A stretch of DNA of 6,770 nt from Chamaesiphon sp. (GTDB lineage: Bacteria > Cyanobacteriota > Cyanobacteriia > Cyanobacteriales > Chamaesiphonaceae): positions 1 to 6,770 of the forward strand of contig JAJAZF010000136.1 of assembly GCA_026785875.1 (NCBI GenBank), written 5' to 3'. Position numbers and translations under genes: made by a program. The notes below the pieces were generated by a model, which was given only the letters and a program-made list of their open reading frames with translations, ran no database searches and had not been told where the DNA came from. Below, in pieces: positions 1 through 6,024 of this stretch (position 1 is its first letter; each line of letters begins with the position of its first letter).

Positions 1-10
1 AACCACACCT

Positions 11-129
11 GCTTGGTGTCTATGGCATAGTGGAACCACACCGATCCCTTCCCGAACTCGGAGGTGAAACGCTATTGCGGCGACGATAGTTGGGGGGTTG
101 CCCCCTGTCAAAATAGCTCGATGCCAAGC
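11..129 (+). rRNA. rrf: 5S ribosomal RNA
   Basis: Complete 5S rRNA, the structural RNA of the 50S subunit. The two ends form a 10-bp helix I: positions 11-20 pair with 120-129 throughout, allowing two G-U pairs. Inside are the expected conserved blocks, including TGGAACCACACCGATCCC (32-49), the CCCGAACTCGGAGGTGAAAC loop region (51-70) and a G-rich/C-rich helix near 91-106. The length of about 119 nt is normal. The wording matches cyanobacterial 5S genes as I remember them. The 23S gene would lie just left of the window, and a strong terminator follows, so this is the distal end of an rrn operon. The end positions are uncertain by one or two bases. Confidence 0.95.
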
Positions 130-138
130 TCAATATTT

Positions 139-189
139 AACCAAAATGCTCCCCTCTCAATCGAGATTGGAGCATTTTGGTTCGTTTTT
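139..189 (+). terminator. Intrinsic terminator of the rRNA operon
   Basis: A perfect 14-bp inverted repeat (139-152 with 169-182) encloses a 16-nt loop, which can add a small TCTC/GAGA stem. It is followed by CG and then TTTTT at 185-189. It begins 9 nt after the 5S end and is oriented to stop plus-strand rRNA transcription. On the minus strand the stem lacks a following T run, so it is at best a weak terminator for the converging histidine kinase gene. Confidence 0.88.
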
Positions 190-236
190 CAGCCGCAGAT
201 TACGCTTCGATCTGTTATTTTATGGGATTACGAGAT

Positions 237-1598
237 TTATGACGATCGCATTACCGCTCCTTTAAAAGTTACACTTACAGTTGTGCCGATATCGACCTGA
301 CTATCAATTGACAGTTCGCCATGATGGCTCGTGACGATCGATTGGACAATCGCTAGTCCCAAGCCTGAGCCGCTACTAACGTCAGAAGGATTGGCTGTAC
401 GAGCTGGATCGACCCGATAAAACCTGTCGAATAAATGTGGAAGCGCGACATCGGGGATGCCGATCCCATTATCTTGAACTTGAACTTGTAGGTAGAATGT
501 ATTTTGGCGAATCAACTGTCTAAGTTGGACATTAATCTGCGATCGATGCTTGCTCTGCGATGGTGTGTACTGAATTGCATTGGTAAGCAGATTGGTAAAT
601 AGCCGCGCCAACCTGTCCCAATCGCCACTGATATTAAATACTTCGAGTTCGTAATGTTCTAATTGCACAATGGTTGCGGGGAGCGGATCGATAATCTCTA
701 GTGTGAGGCTGATTCCCTTCGCTGTTGCGGCTAATTGCTGATCTTCAATCGTTTCCATCAGTAGTGCATCCAACGGTACGGGACTAAATTCAGGGGTGAC
801 GATACTGCTATCTTGGCGAGCGAGAAATAAGAGATCGTCAACCAATCTCCCCAAGCGACGAGTCAAGCGTTCGATCGTCTGAAGTTGTTGGCGTTGTTGA
901 GGTTGCAGGGGTTCTTCGCTCAGTGCTACTTGAACATTAGTTTGAATTATGGCAATCGGGTTGCGGAGTTCGTGAGAAGCATCTGCGGTAAACTGTTTGA
1001 GCTGCTGGTAAGAAGCTTTGACAGGCTCGATCGCGATTCCAGATAGCAACCAGCCGATTGCTGCGACACTGGTAATTACTAGAGAAGTGCCTACCGCGAG
1101 ATCGATAATTAATAACTCAGTCGGTTTGGTAACTTCAAACCATGGATGGCTGACTCTTAAAAAACCTACTAATATATTATTTCTATCGATCGGTGCTGTA
1201 ATTTGCCTGAGAATACGGTTGTTTCTGACACGAACGGTTTCACCATCAAGATCGATCCCGACAGGAAGATTCAGCGGTTCTCTCAGCGTAGACCATAACA
1301 ACTCTCCACCGAGATTAAACAATTCTAGATCGATGCGATCGTCATCCAGTCTGTCGGAATCATCCTGAAAACTCGCGCCAACATTAATCTTAAATTGACC
1401 GATCGCCCCTGGAGCGTCGATCTTGTCGATCGCGATCGATCGACTGACAACTTCGACAACATGATTTAAAGTATCATCGATCCGCTCGATCAAAGTACTC
1501 CGCACGTAGATATACATCCCACTAGCAAATATCAGCAACACAATCGCTGTGACAGTTGTATACCAAATTGCCAAACGGCGGCGGGTAGTTTGAAACAT
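237..1598 (-). CDS. Membrane sensor histidine kinase, orphan in this window
   Basis: Two-component sensor kinase of 453 residues that senses outside the membrane and autophosphorylates a histidine in the cytoplasm. Visible parts: short Arg-rich N-terminus, transmembrane segment about 13-32, extracytoplasmic domain about 33-163, second transmembrane segment about 164-187, H-box ASHELRNPI with His209, N-box (Asn336/Asn340), G1 box DNGIGIP (376-382), F-box FDRFYRVD (390-397) and G2 box GSGLGL (410-415). Only about 20 residues separate the second membrane span from the H-box, too few for a full HAMP domain. The N-terminus and H-box resemble cyanobacterial OmpR-partnered kinases, but I cannot assign RppB, ManS or another name. 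The signal is unknown. No response regulator lies beside it; a free Hpt gene diverges from it. The ATG has no Shine-Dalgarno; a pyrimidine-rich heptad repeat ends 4 nt upstream of it. Confidence 0.93.
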   Translation of the reverse strand: MFQTTRRRLAIWYTTVTAIVLLIFASGMYIYVRSTLIERIDDTLNHVVEVVSRSIAIDKIDAPGAIGQFKINVGASFQDDSDRLDDDRIDLELFNLGGELLWSTLREPLNLPVGIDLDGETVRVRNNRILRQITAPIDRNNILVGFLRVSHPWFEVTKPTELLIIDLAVGTSLVITSVAAIGWLLSGIAIEPVKASYQQLKQFTADASHELRNPIAIIQTNVQVALSEEPLQPQQRQQLQTIERLTRRLGRLVDDLLFLARQDSSIVTPEFSPVPLDALLMETIEDQQLAATAKGISLTLEIIDPLPATIVQLEHYELEVFNISGDWDRLARLFTNLLTNAIQYTPSQSKHRSQINVQLRQLIRQNTFYLQVQVQDNGIGIPDVALPHLFDRFYRVDPARTANPSDVSSGSGLGLAIVQSIVTSHHGELSIDSQVDIGTTVSVTFKGAVMRSS

Positions 1599-1602
1599 AA
1601 TA

Positions 1603-1630
1603 GAGATAGGAGATAGGAGATGGGAGATCG
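1603..1630. repeat. Heptanucleotide tandem repeat (GAGATAG-type, four units)
   Basis: Four contiguous heptads on the plus strand: GAGATAG, GAGATAG, GAGATGG, GAGATCG. The last two differ at one or two of the final bases. In the kinase mRNA (minus strand) this reads as a CTATCTC-type pyrimidine tract ending 4 nt before the ATG, where a ribosome-binding site would normally sit. Short tandemly repeated heptamers (STRR) are a known class of cyanobacterial intergenic repeat. Copy number could vary between strains. Confidence 0.85.
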
Positions 1631-1637
1631 ATGATTA

Positions 1638-1668
1638 AATATTCAATATTTTAGCGATCTTGAAGATC
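1638..1668. promoter_or_regulatory. Two 13-bp dyads in the divergent kinase/Hpt intergenic region
   Basis: Two perfect short dyads lie side by side: AATATTcAATATT at 1638-1650 and GATCTTgAAGATC at 1656-1668, with centres 18 bp apart. A minus-strand TAAAAT at 1653-1648, a possible -10 for the kinase gene, lies between and partly under them; no good -35 is visible. The spacing of nearly two helical turns would suit two regulator dimers on one DNA face. The dyads are directly visible; operator function is inference, and AT-rich palindromes can occur by chance. Confidence 0.3.
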
Positions 1669-1763
1669 TCAATTACTTGGTCAACTGCATTAGTTATCAA
1701 AATGAGGGATCTAGAGGATAAAATAAGTATCAAAGCTAGTCTACCTCCGTTACTGCACACCTA

Positions 1764-2105
1764 ATGAACGATCTTATTAATATTGACTGGGAACAACTAC
1801 ATCAAGTTTCCGAAGATGACACCGAATTTGAATTAGAACTACTGACAATGTTGGCAGAAGATGTGAAAATTCACATTGGAGATCTTCGCCAAGCAGTAGT
1901 CGCTCGAGATCTGATGGCGATCGCTCATGAAGCTCACTACATCAAAGGTGCTAGTGCGAATGTAGGAATTGTCAATCTTACCGCATTAGCCAAACAAATC
2001 GAACAACTAGCCAACGAACACCTCATCACTAATACAGCTTCTCTAGTCGAACAAATGGCGGTCGATCTCAGTCATCTAGAAGTTTATTTAGCGAGTAGAA
2101 ATTAA
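1764..2105 (+). CDS. Free-standing Hpt (histidine phosphotransfer) protein
   Basis: A 113-residue protein consisting of one Hpt four-helix domain. The motif AHYIKGASANVG (57-68) matches the Hpt signature, with His58 as the likely phosphorylated residue and Lys61-Gly62 next to it. The acidic N-terminal helix and the C-terminal helices fit a complete small Hpt domain with no receiver or kinase domain attached. Hpt proteins carry phosphate between receiver domains in His-Asp-His-Asp relays in the cytoplasm. The gene diverges from a sensor kinase and precedes sfsA by 33 bp, probably in one transcript. The ATG at 1764 has no clear Shine-Dalgarno. A TAAAAT at 1719-1724 is a possible -10, but no convincing -35 goes with it. 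Its partner kinase and receiver are not identifiable from this window. Confidence 0.9.
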   Translation: MNDLINIDWEQLHQVSEDDTEFELELLTMLAEDVKIHIGDLRQAVVARDLMAIAHEAHYIKGASANVGIVNLTALAKQIEQLANEHLITNTASLVEQMAVDLSHLEVYLASRN

Positions 2106-2110
2106 ATTAG

Positions 2111-2131
2111 TTCAAAGTTCAAAGTTCAAAG
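2111..2131. repeat. Heptanucleotide tandem repeat (TTCAAAG, three units)
   Basis: Three perfect copies of TTCAAAG, followed by a degenerate start of a fourth (TTAAA). The array fills most of the 33-bp gap between the Hpt stop and the sfsA start and ends 7 nt before the GTG, so it occupies the ribosome-binding region of sfsA. It is the second heptamer array in the window, with a different unit from the one at 1603-1630. Confidence 0.88.
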
Positions 2132-2138
2132 TTAAACA

Positions 2139-2840
2139 GTGCTTTATACTTATCCTCAACTCTATCCTGGCATTTTAGTCAAACGATACAAGCGATTTTT
2201 TGCTGATATCCAACTAAATACGGGCGAACTGATTACTGCACATTGTCCCAATACTGGCTCCATGACTGGAGTTTGTCAAATCGGCGCGCCCGTGCAGGTT
2301 TCTTTTCACGATAATCCTAAACGGAAACTAGCTTACACTTGGGAAATGATTGAGATCGGCGGGGTGTGGATTGGTGTTAATACGGCACTACCCAACAAAC
2401 TGATTAAAATCGCCTTAGAGCAGCATTTGTTTCCAGAACTAGGTGGATATCAAACGATTCGATCGGAAGTGGTTTACGGGCAAGATCGGCGCAGTAGAAT
2501 CGACTTTGTACTCGGCGATGGGGAGCATTCCATTTATCTGGAAGTGAAGAATACTACCTGGTCGATCGATGATGTCGCAATCTTTCCCGATACGGAGACT
2601 ACCAGAGGTCAAAAACACCTGCGAGAACTAATCGATGTCATGTCTGAAGATCGAGCTGTGATGCTATATCTCATCAATCGAGGGGACATGACCAAATTTG
2701 CCCCAGGCGATACTACAGATCCCGTCTACGGTCAACTGCTACGAACAGCAGTAGCCAAGGGACTAGAAGTTTTACCCTGTCGATTTGATGTTACGCCTGA
2801 AGGGGTGGAGTATTTAGGACTAGCAGAGCTAATCCTCTAA
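2139..2840 (+). CDS. sfsA: SfsA family protein (sugar fermentation stimulation protein homologue, putative nuclease)
   Basis: A 233-residue protein of normal SfsA length. The family pattern is complete: YPGILVKRYKRFFADI (9-24), an OB-fold-like N-terminal part with HCPNTGSM (35-42), then a PD-(D/E)XK-like nuclease core with SRIDF (119-123, Asp122) and EVKN (135-138, Glu135 and Lys137), and FPD..T.RG.KHL (149-161). E. coli SfsA was first linked to maltose metabolism and binds nucleic acid; newer annotation calls it a DNA/RNA nuclease. The true role in cyanobacteria is unclear. The start is GTG at 2139; the resulting MLYTYP..YPG is the usual family beginning, and no upstream start is better. No strong Shine-Dalgarno is present, because a TTCAAAG array sits there. 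It probably shares a transcript with the Hpt gene. Its stop is 4 bp from that of the converging small gene. Confidence 0.95.
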   Translation: MLYTYPQLYPGILVKRYKRFFADIQLNTGELITAHCPNTGSMTGVCQIGAPVQVSFHDNPKRKLAYTWEMIEIGGVWIGVNTALPNKLIKIALEQHLFPELGGYQTIRSEVVYGQDRRSRIDFVLGDGEHSIYLEVKNTTWSIDDVAIFPDTETTRGQKHLRELIDVMSEDRAVMLYLINRGDMTKFAPGDTTDPVYGQLLRTAVAKGLEVLPCRFDVTPEGVEYLGLAELIL

Positions 2841-2844
2841 CTCA

Positions 2845-3027
2845 CTACAGTCTGGGCAACATCAACAAACTTTGAATCAGCACAGATCCAGTCAATGGCG
2901 CGGGACCAGACATATCTGTCGGCAAGAAAATCCGCGCACTCATCGTCACAAGTGCAAATAGGAACACCAGCAAAATCATCAGCGGCGCAATGTTTTGGCG
3001 TAAGAAAGTCATCATTAATTTAAACAC
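2845..3027 (-). CDS. Small single-span membrane protein, function unknown
   Basis: Up to 60 residues with one hydrophobic helix (about 13-32, PLMILLVFLFALVTMSARIF), a few basic residues before it, and a short Pro-rich tail (PTDMSGPAPL) after it. I do not recognise a named family, though a short helix followed by SARIFLP.DM resembles small conserved cyanobacterial hypothetical proteins as I remember them. The longest frame starts with GTG at 3027. A TATAAT at 3044-3039 would put the transcript start close to that codon, so the ATG codons at 3015 or 3012 (56 or 55 residues) are better candidates. It follows ampG on the same strand by 42 bp and could also be read from it. It converges on sfsA with only 4 bp between stops, so the two transcripts must overlap or end inside coding sequence. 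Confidence 0.65.
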   Translation of the reverse strand: MFKLMMTFLRQNIAPLMILLVFLFALVTMSARIFLPTDMSGPAPLTGSVLIQSLLMLPRL

Positions 3028-3038
3028 ATACCGAGGTT

Positions 3039-3044
3039 ATTATA
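3039..3044 (-). promoter_or_regulatory. Candidate -10 element for the small membrane protein gene
   Basis: A perfect TATAAT (reading 3044 to 3039) lies in the 42-bp gap between the ampG stop and the small gene. No -35 is found at 16-18 bp. A TTGACA at 3052-3047 is only 2 bp upstream, too close to pair with it. If used, transcription would begin near 3032 and favour the ATG at 3015 or 3012 over the GTG at 3027. Confidence 0.35.
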
Positions 3045-3069
3045 CCTGTCAATTGTAACAAATATTAAT

Positions 3070-4395
3070 TTAGGCATCTTTCAGATCGGGATCGCCAGCG
3101 GCACCAGATCGAGCGATGAACACTAGCAGAAACATGCTCGGAATGACAACTAACATCGTTACTAAGAAAAAGTTAGACCAACCGAGGGCTTTGACCAAAT
3201 CTCCAGATGGTGCAACTAATAGCTTGCTCAAAGCCATCAAACTCGATAATAGTGCAAACTGAGTTGCCGAAAATTGTTGATTGCACATATTCATCAGGAA
3301 TAGCCCAAAGGCGGAGGATTCCATCCCCCCAAAGAAATTTTCGACATTAATCGCCAAAATAAATAGCTGAGTCGCAAAAGGTGGTTGGACAAAGTTCCGA
3401 CACACCGCTGCTAAATCGGTAACTCGCGGATCGGGATGGGATGCTTGTGCCAACATCACATAGAGAATGATGCCAAGAGCCTGTAAGCCACCAAAGATCC
3501 AAAGTCCTTTGAAAACACTCATCCGCGTCAATAATACCCCACCTAGCAAAGCTCCAATAATCGTCGCAATTATGCCCATAAAGCCGTTGATATCGCCAAT
3601 TTGACCTTGGGTAAAACAAGCAGCTTTGAGAAAAGGAATCGACATCGAATTCATCATCGCATCGCTAACTTTGTAGGTAACGATGAATAACAAGACTGAA
3701 ACGCCATACATCAGCCCTCGGCGTTGAAAAAAATCTAGAAATGGCAGTGTTACCGCATCAGCAAAGGTCTCTGGCGGTCGATCTGTTGCTTCCGTACCGG
3801 GTGCGAACAATGTGAATACTAACCCCAACAGCATAAAACCAGCCATCACCAGATAAACTGGCTGCCAAGCCCGAAAAACATTTTCAAAAAGTTTAGATGC
3901 GCCAGCAAAGGACACAATCAAGGCGACGCGATAGCCTGTGGTAAAAATGCTCACCCCAATCGGCCGTTCTGCTCCAGTCAGCACGTCCGTCCGATAGGCA
4001 TCGGCGACAACATCCTGGGACGCACTTAAAAAGGCAATTAGTACTGAGATAATGGCTAATAGATCGAGGTTTTTGGCGGGATCTTGCAGCGACATGGCAC
4101 CGATCGCCAGTACCAATAAAAATTGGATAATTAGTAACCACCCTTTGCGTCTGCCCAAAAATGGCGGTACGAATCGATCGAGTAATGGCGACCACAAAAA
4201 CTTAAACGCGTAGGGAAAACCAATGAGGCTACCGTACCAACCGATTTTACTCAAATCTGCTCCAGCATCGGACATCCACGATTGTAATGTCTTCAAAACC
4301 AGTAAGATCGGAAGTCCAGATGAAAAGCCGACAAATAGCAATGCAGCCATTTTGCGACTCTGAAATACTTGCCGTAATGATTTCACCGTAGTCAC
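3070..4395 (-). CDS. ampG: AmpG-family muropeptide permease (MFS transporter)
   Basis: Polytopic inner-membrane transporter of about 441 residues, expected to import anhydro-muropeptides from wall turnover for recycling. AmpG hallmarks (numbered from the TTG at 4407): GFSSGLP (27-33), FLWSPLLDRFVPPFLGRRKGW (70-90), SASQDVVADAYRTD (128-141), WQPVYL (181-186) and the late ATQFALLSSL (381-390). Hydrophobic segments run through the whole chain, as expected for MFS. It is somewhat shorter than E. coli AmpG (491). Start: the longest frame begins with TTG at 4407, but GGAG at 4405-4402 lies 6 nt before a GTG at 4395, which I prefer; a GTG at 4386 would give MKSLRQVFQSRKMAALL, also family-like. No other recycling gene is adjacent. 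The small membrane protein lies 42 bp downstream. A related peptide or sugar substrate cannot be excluded. Confidence 0.9.
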   Translation of the reverse strand: MTTVKSLRQVFQSRKMAALLFVGFSSGLPILLVLKTLQSWMSDAGADLSKIGWYGSLIGFPYAFKFLWSPLLDRFVPPFLGRRKGWLLIIQFLLVLAIGAMSLQDPAKNLDLLAIISVLIAFLSASQDVVADAYRTDVLTGAERPIGVSIFTTGYRVALIVSFAGASKLFENVFRAWQPVYLVMAGFMLLGLVFTLFAPGTEATDRPPETFADAVTLPFLDFFQRRGLMYGVSVLLFIVTYKVSDAMMNSMSIPFLKAACFTQGQIGDINGFMGIIATIIGALLGGVLLTRMSVFKGLWIFGGLQALGIILYVMLAQASHPDPRVTDLAAVCRNFVQPPFATQLFILAINVENFFGGMESSAFGLFLMNMCNQQFSATQFALLSSLMALSKLLVAPSGDLVKALGWSNFFLVTMLVVIPSMFLLVFIARSGAAGDPDLKDA

Positions 4396-4399
4396 CCAA

Positions 4400-4439
4400 T
4401 TCTCCAATAGGAGAAGCTCCGCTAAGGAATTTTGATTCC
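4400..4439 (-). promoter_or_regulatory. Stem-loops in the ampG leader covering the ribosome-binding site
   Basis: Read on the minus strand, three small hairpins crowd the leader: GGAAT-CAAA-ATTCC (4439-4426), GGAG-CTT-CTCC (4420-4410) and TTCTCC-TATT-GGAGAA (4415-4400). The last two share the CTCC segment, so they exclude each other. In the last one the GGAG at 4405-4402, the best Shine-Dalgarno for the GTG at 4395, is base-paired, and the upstream TTG (4407) falls partly in the loop. The repeats are directly visible; translational control is inference, since 6-bp stems are only moderately stable. Confidence 0.4.
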
Positions 4440-4458
4440 AATCATCTCATGAATTACG

Positions 4459-4487
4459 ACTTTAAATGGTCGCAAGACAATAATCAA
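4459..4487 (-). promoter_or_regulatory. Candidate ampG promoter
   Basis: TTGATT (4487-4482) and TAAAGT (4464-4459) are separated by exactly 17 bp. Each matches the sigma-70 consensus at four of six positions. The predicted start near 4452 would give a leader of about 55 nt to the GTG at 4395, containing the hairpins at 4400-4439. Matches this weak occur by chance in AT-rich DNA. Confidence 0.3.
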
Positions 4488-4540
4488 AATCCTCGCAGCA
4501 AAGTTAGATAGAGAACCTTGTAATGCCAGTCCTATTGCCA

Positions 4541-4580
4541 CACTCCACCCTACGGGTACCCCTCCCAGGAGGGGATTTTC
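4541..4580. repeat. GC-rich palindromic intergenic element (cyanobacterial REP-like repeat)
   Basis: A compact GC-rich block in an AT-rich gap holds nested symmetry: CCC-TAC-GGG (4548-4556), the palindrome GGGTACCC (4554-4561) and CCCCTCC-CA-GGAGGGG (4559-4574), followed on the plus strand by ATTTT. The wording (CACCCTACGGG followed by CCCCTCCCAGGAGGGG) is like an interspersed repeat I remember from many cyanobacterial genomes. It sits 32 bp beyond the lyase stop. On the minus strand, the direction of the lyase transcript, no T run follows the hairpin, so it is not a standard intrinsic terminator for that gene, though it could protect the mRNA end. Confidence 0.65.
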
Positions 4581-4605
4581 CAGCCAGATGCACGAAGATA
4601 GAGCG

Positions 4606-6012
4606 TTAAGACTGGGGTAACTGACTCATTTTGTCTAAATCTAATACTTGAGCTAATAAGTCTGGCTCCATCAATCCTTGCTCTAAAACAATTTGCCGCA
4701 GAGACTTCCCTGTAGCAAGAGACTCTTTCGCGACATTTGCGGCATTTAGATAACCGATGTGAGTGTTGAGTGCGGTGACGAGTGCTAGACTCCCTTCGGC
4801 ATAGTTATTACACCGTTCTGGATTGGCGGTAATTCCCAGGATACATTGGTCGGTGAGGGCTTGAAGTGCGTTACCTAAAATCTCGATGCTATGAATTAAG
4901 TCGTAGGCAATTAGTGGCATCATCACATTTAATTCTAATTGTCCCGCTTGGGCTGCCATTTCGATCGAGCGATCGAATCCCATCACCTGAAAACATACCA
5001 TCGAGATCATTTCCGCCATCACCGGATTGTATTTTCCTGGCATAATCGACGAGCCAGGTTGAACTGGAGGTAGTTGGATCTCTTTGAAACCTGTCTTAGG
5101 GCCAGAATCCATCAGGCGCAGGTCGTGAGAGATTTTTACTAGGTCAGCGGCGAGATTTCGGAGACTCCCAGAGACGTTGACAAATGGTGCCATACTCTGC
5201 ATCGCTGCCATCAAATTGGGTGCGACGGTGAGGGGCTGTCCGATTAATTCTCCCAAAATCTGCGCGACAGTCGATCGATATTCAGGATGAGTATTTAGTC
5301 CCGTTCCGACAGCACTTCCGCCCAAGCCTAATTTAGTTAAATCCCCTGCGGCGGTGGTAATCCTGACTTGATGATCGCGAAGGATCTGGGCGAAGGCTGC
5401 AAAACTATCCCCCAATCTTACAGGTACCGCATCCTGCATGTGCGTGCGTCCAGATTTGACGATCGAGTGAAATTCTACCGCTTTTTTGTCCAGCGCGGCG
5501 ATCGCACTATCGAGAGCTGGGGATAAAGTATGAGCGAGTGCCAGTAATCCACCCACCCGAATCGCCGTCGGAATCACATCATTGGTAGACTGACCATAAT
5601 TCACTTGGTCATTGGGATTGACGCGCTGATAGTTACCCTTGCTATCGCCCAATAATTCGAGGGCGCGATTGGCTAATACCTCATTAACATTCATATGGTG
5701 GGAAGTCCCCGCACCAGCCTGATAGACATCTACGACAAATTGATCGCGGAGATTGCCCTGGAGGATTTCATCTGCTGCGGTGACGATGGCTTGACTGATA
5801 TCTGTGGGAATACAACCTAGATTTCCATTAGCGATCGCAGCAGCCTTTTTGATTAAGATACAAGCATCAACATAGGTAGCGAGTGGCTTGAGCCTACTAA
5901 TCGGGAAATTCTCGATCGCCCGCAAAGTTTGAATCCCGTAATAAGCAGCGGCGGGAATCTGACGTTCGCCCATCGAATCCCGCTCGATCCGGTAATTATC
6001 TTGATTTGTCAA
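4606..6012 (-). CDS. aspA: Aspartate ammonia-lyase (aspartase/fumarase superfamily)
   Basis: Soluble homotetrameric lyase, expected to convert L-aspartate to fumarate and ammonia. Numbering is from an ATG at 6039. Motifs: AYYGIQTLRAIENFPIS (32-48, aspartase-like; fumarases have WG.QTQRS..HF), GAGTSHHMNVNEVLANRA (109-126), NPNDQVNYGQSTND (141-154), GRTHMQDA (197-204) and the superfamily signature GSSIMPGKYNP (329-339), with Ser330 at the catalytic-loop serine and Lys336/Asn338 for carboxylate binding. His200 matches the conserved His188 of FumC. The C-terminal ALVTALNTHIGY is closer to FumC, so fumarase activity is the main alternative. Start: ATG 6039 has no Shine-Dalgarno, whereas GAGGA (6024-6020) lies 7 nt before TTG 6012, giving MTNQDNYRIERDSMGERQIP, the usual length before RDSMG. 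GTG 6015 (4 nt) is possible. No partner gene is adjacent; a palindromic repeat follows. Confidence 0.88.
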   Translation of the reverse strand: MTNQDNYRIERDSMGERQIPAAAYYGIQTLRAIENFPISRLKPLATYVDACILIKKAAAIANGNLGCIPTDISQAIVTAADEILQGNLRDQFVVDVYQAGAGTSHHMNVNEVLANRALELLGDSKGNYQRVNPNDQVNYGQSTNDVIPTAIRVGGLLALAHTLSPALDSAIAALDKKAVEFHSIVKSGRTHMQDAVPVRLGDSFAAFAQILRDHQVRITTAAGDLTKLGLGGSAVGTGLNTHPEYRSTVAQILGELIGQPLTVAPNLMAAMQSMAPFVNVSGSLRNLAADLVKISHDLRLMDSGPKTGFKEIQLPPVQPGSSIMPGKYNPVMAEMISMVCFQVMGFDRSIEMAAQAGQLELNVMMPLIAYDLIHSIEILGNALQALTDQCILGITANPERCNNYAEGSLALVTALNTHIGYLNAANVAKESLATGKSLRQIVLEQGLMEPDLLAQVLDLDKMSQLPQS

Positions 6013-6019
6013 CACTAAA

Positions 6020-6024
6020 TCCTC
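6020..6024 (-). promoter_or_regulatory. Ribosome-binding site deciding the lyase start
   Basis: GAGGA on the minus strand, 7 nt before the TTG at 6012 and 4 nt before the GTG at 6015. It lies inside the longest open frame, downstream of the ATG at 6039, which has no such site. It is the main sequence reason for preferring the shorter N-terminus. Confidence 0.5.

Noticed and set aside
64..300. 78-residue open frame on the plus strand overlapping the 5S rRNA
   Set aside because: It starts inside the 5S gene, runs through the terminator and overlaps the kinase C-terminus; the product has no recognisable features.
1018..1368. 116-residue open frame antisense to the kinase
   Set aside because: It lies entirely within the kinase gene, whose motifs are complete, and its product is low-complexity and Ser/Arg-rich.
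3039..3052. TTGACA followed by TATAAT upstream of the small membrane protein gene
   Set aside because: The two hexamers are separated by only 2 bp, so they cannot form a -35/-10 pair; only the TATAAT was kept as a candidate.
3347..3619. 90-residue open frame on the minus strand inside ampG
   Set aside because: Another frame of the ampG coding sequence, with no family features; ampG itself is intact across the region.
3893..4195. 100-residue open frame on the minus strand inside ampG
   Set aside because: Shadow of the ampG frame; Cys- and Arg-rich with no recognisable domain.
4247..4441. 64-residue frame with an ATG at 4441 overlapping the ampG start
   Set aside because: It is in a different frame from AmpG, whose conserved GFSSGLP region lies in the overlap; I see no sign of a frameshift joining them.
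4606..6012. Calling the lyase fumarase (FumC)
   Set aside because: The N-terminal AYYG..TLRAIENF and DVYQAGAGTS motifs fit aspartases better, although fumarase activity is not excluded.
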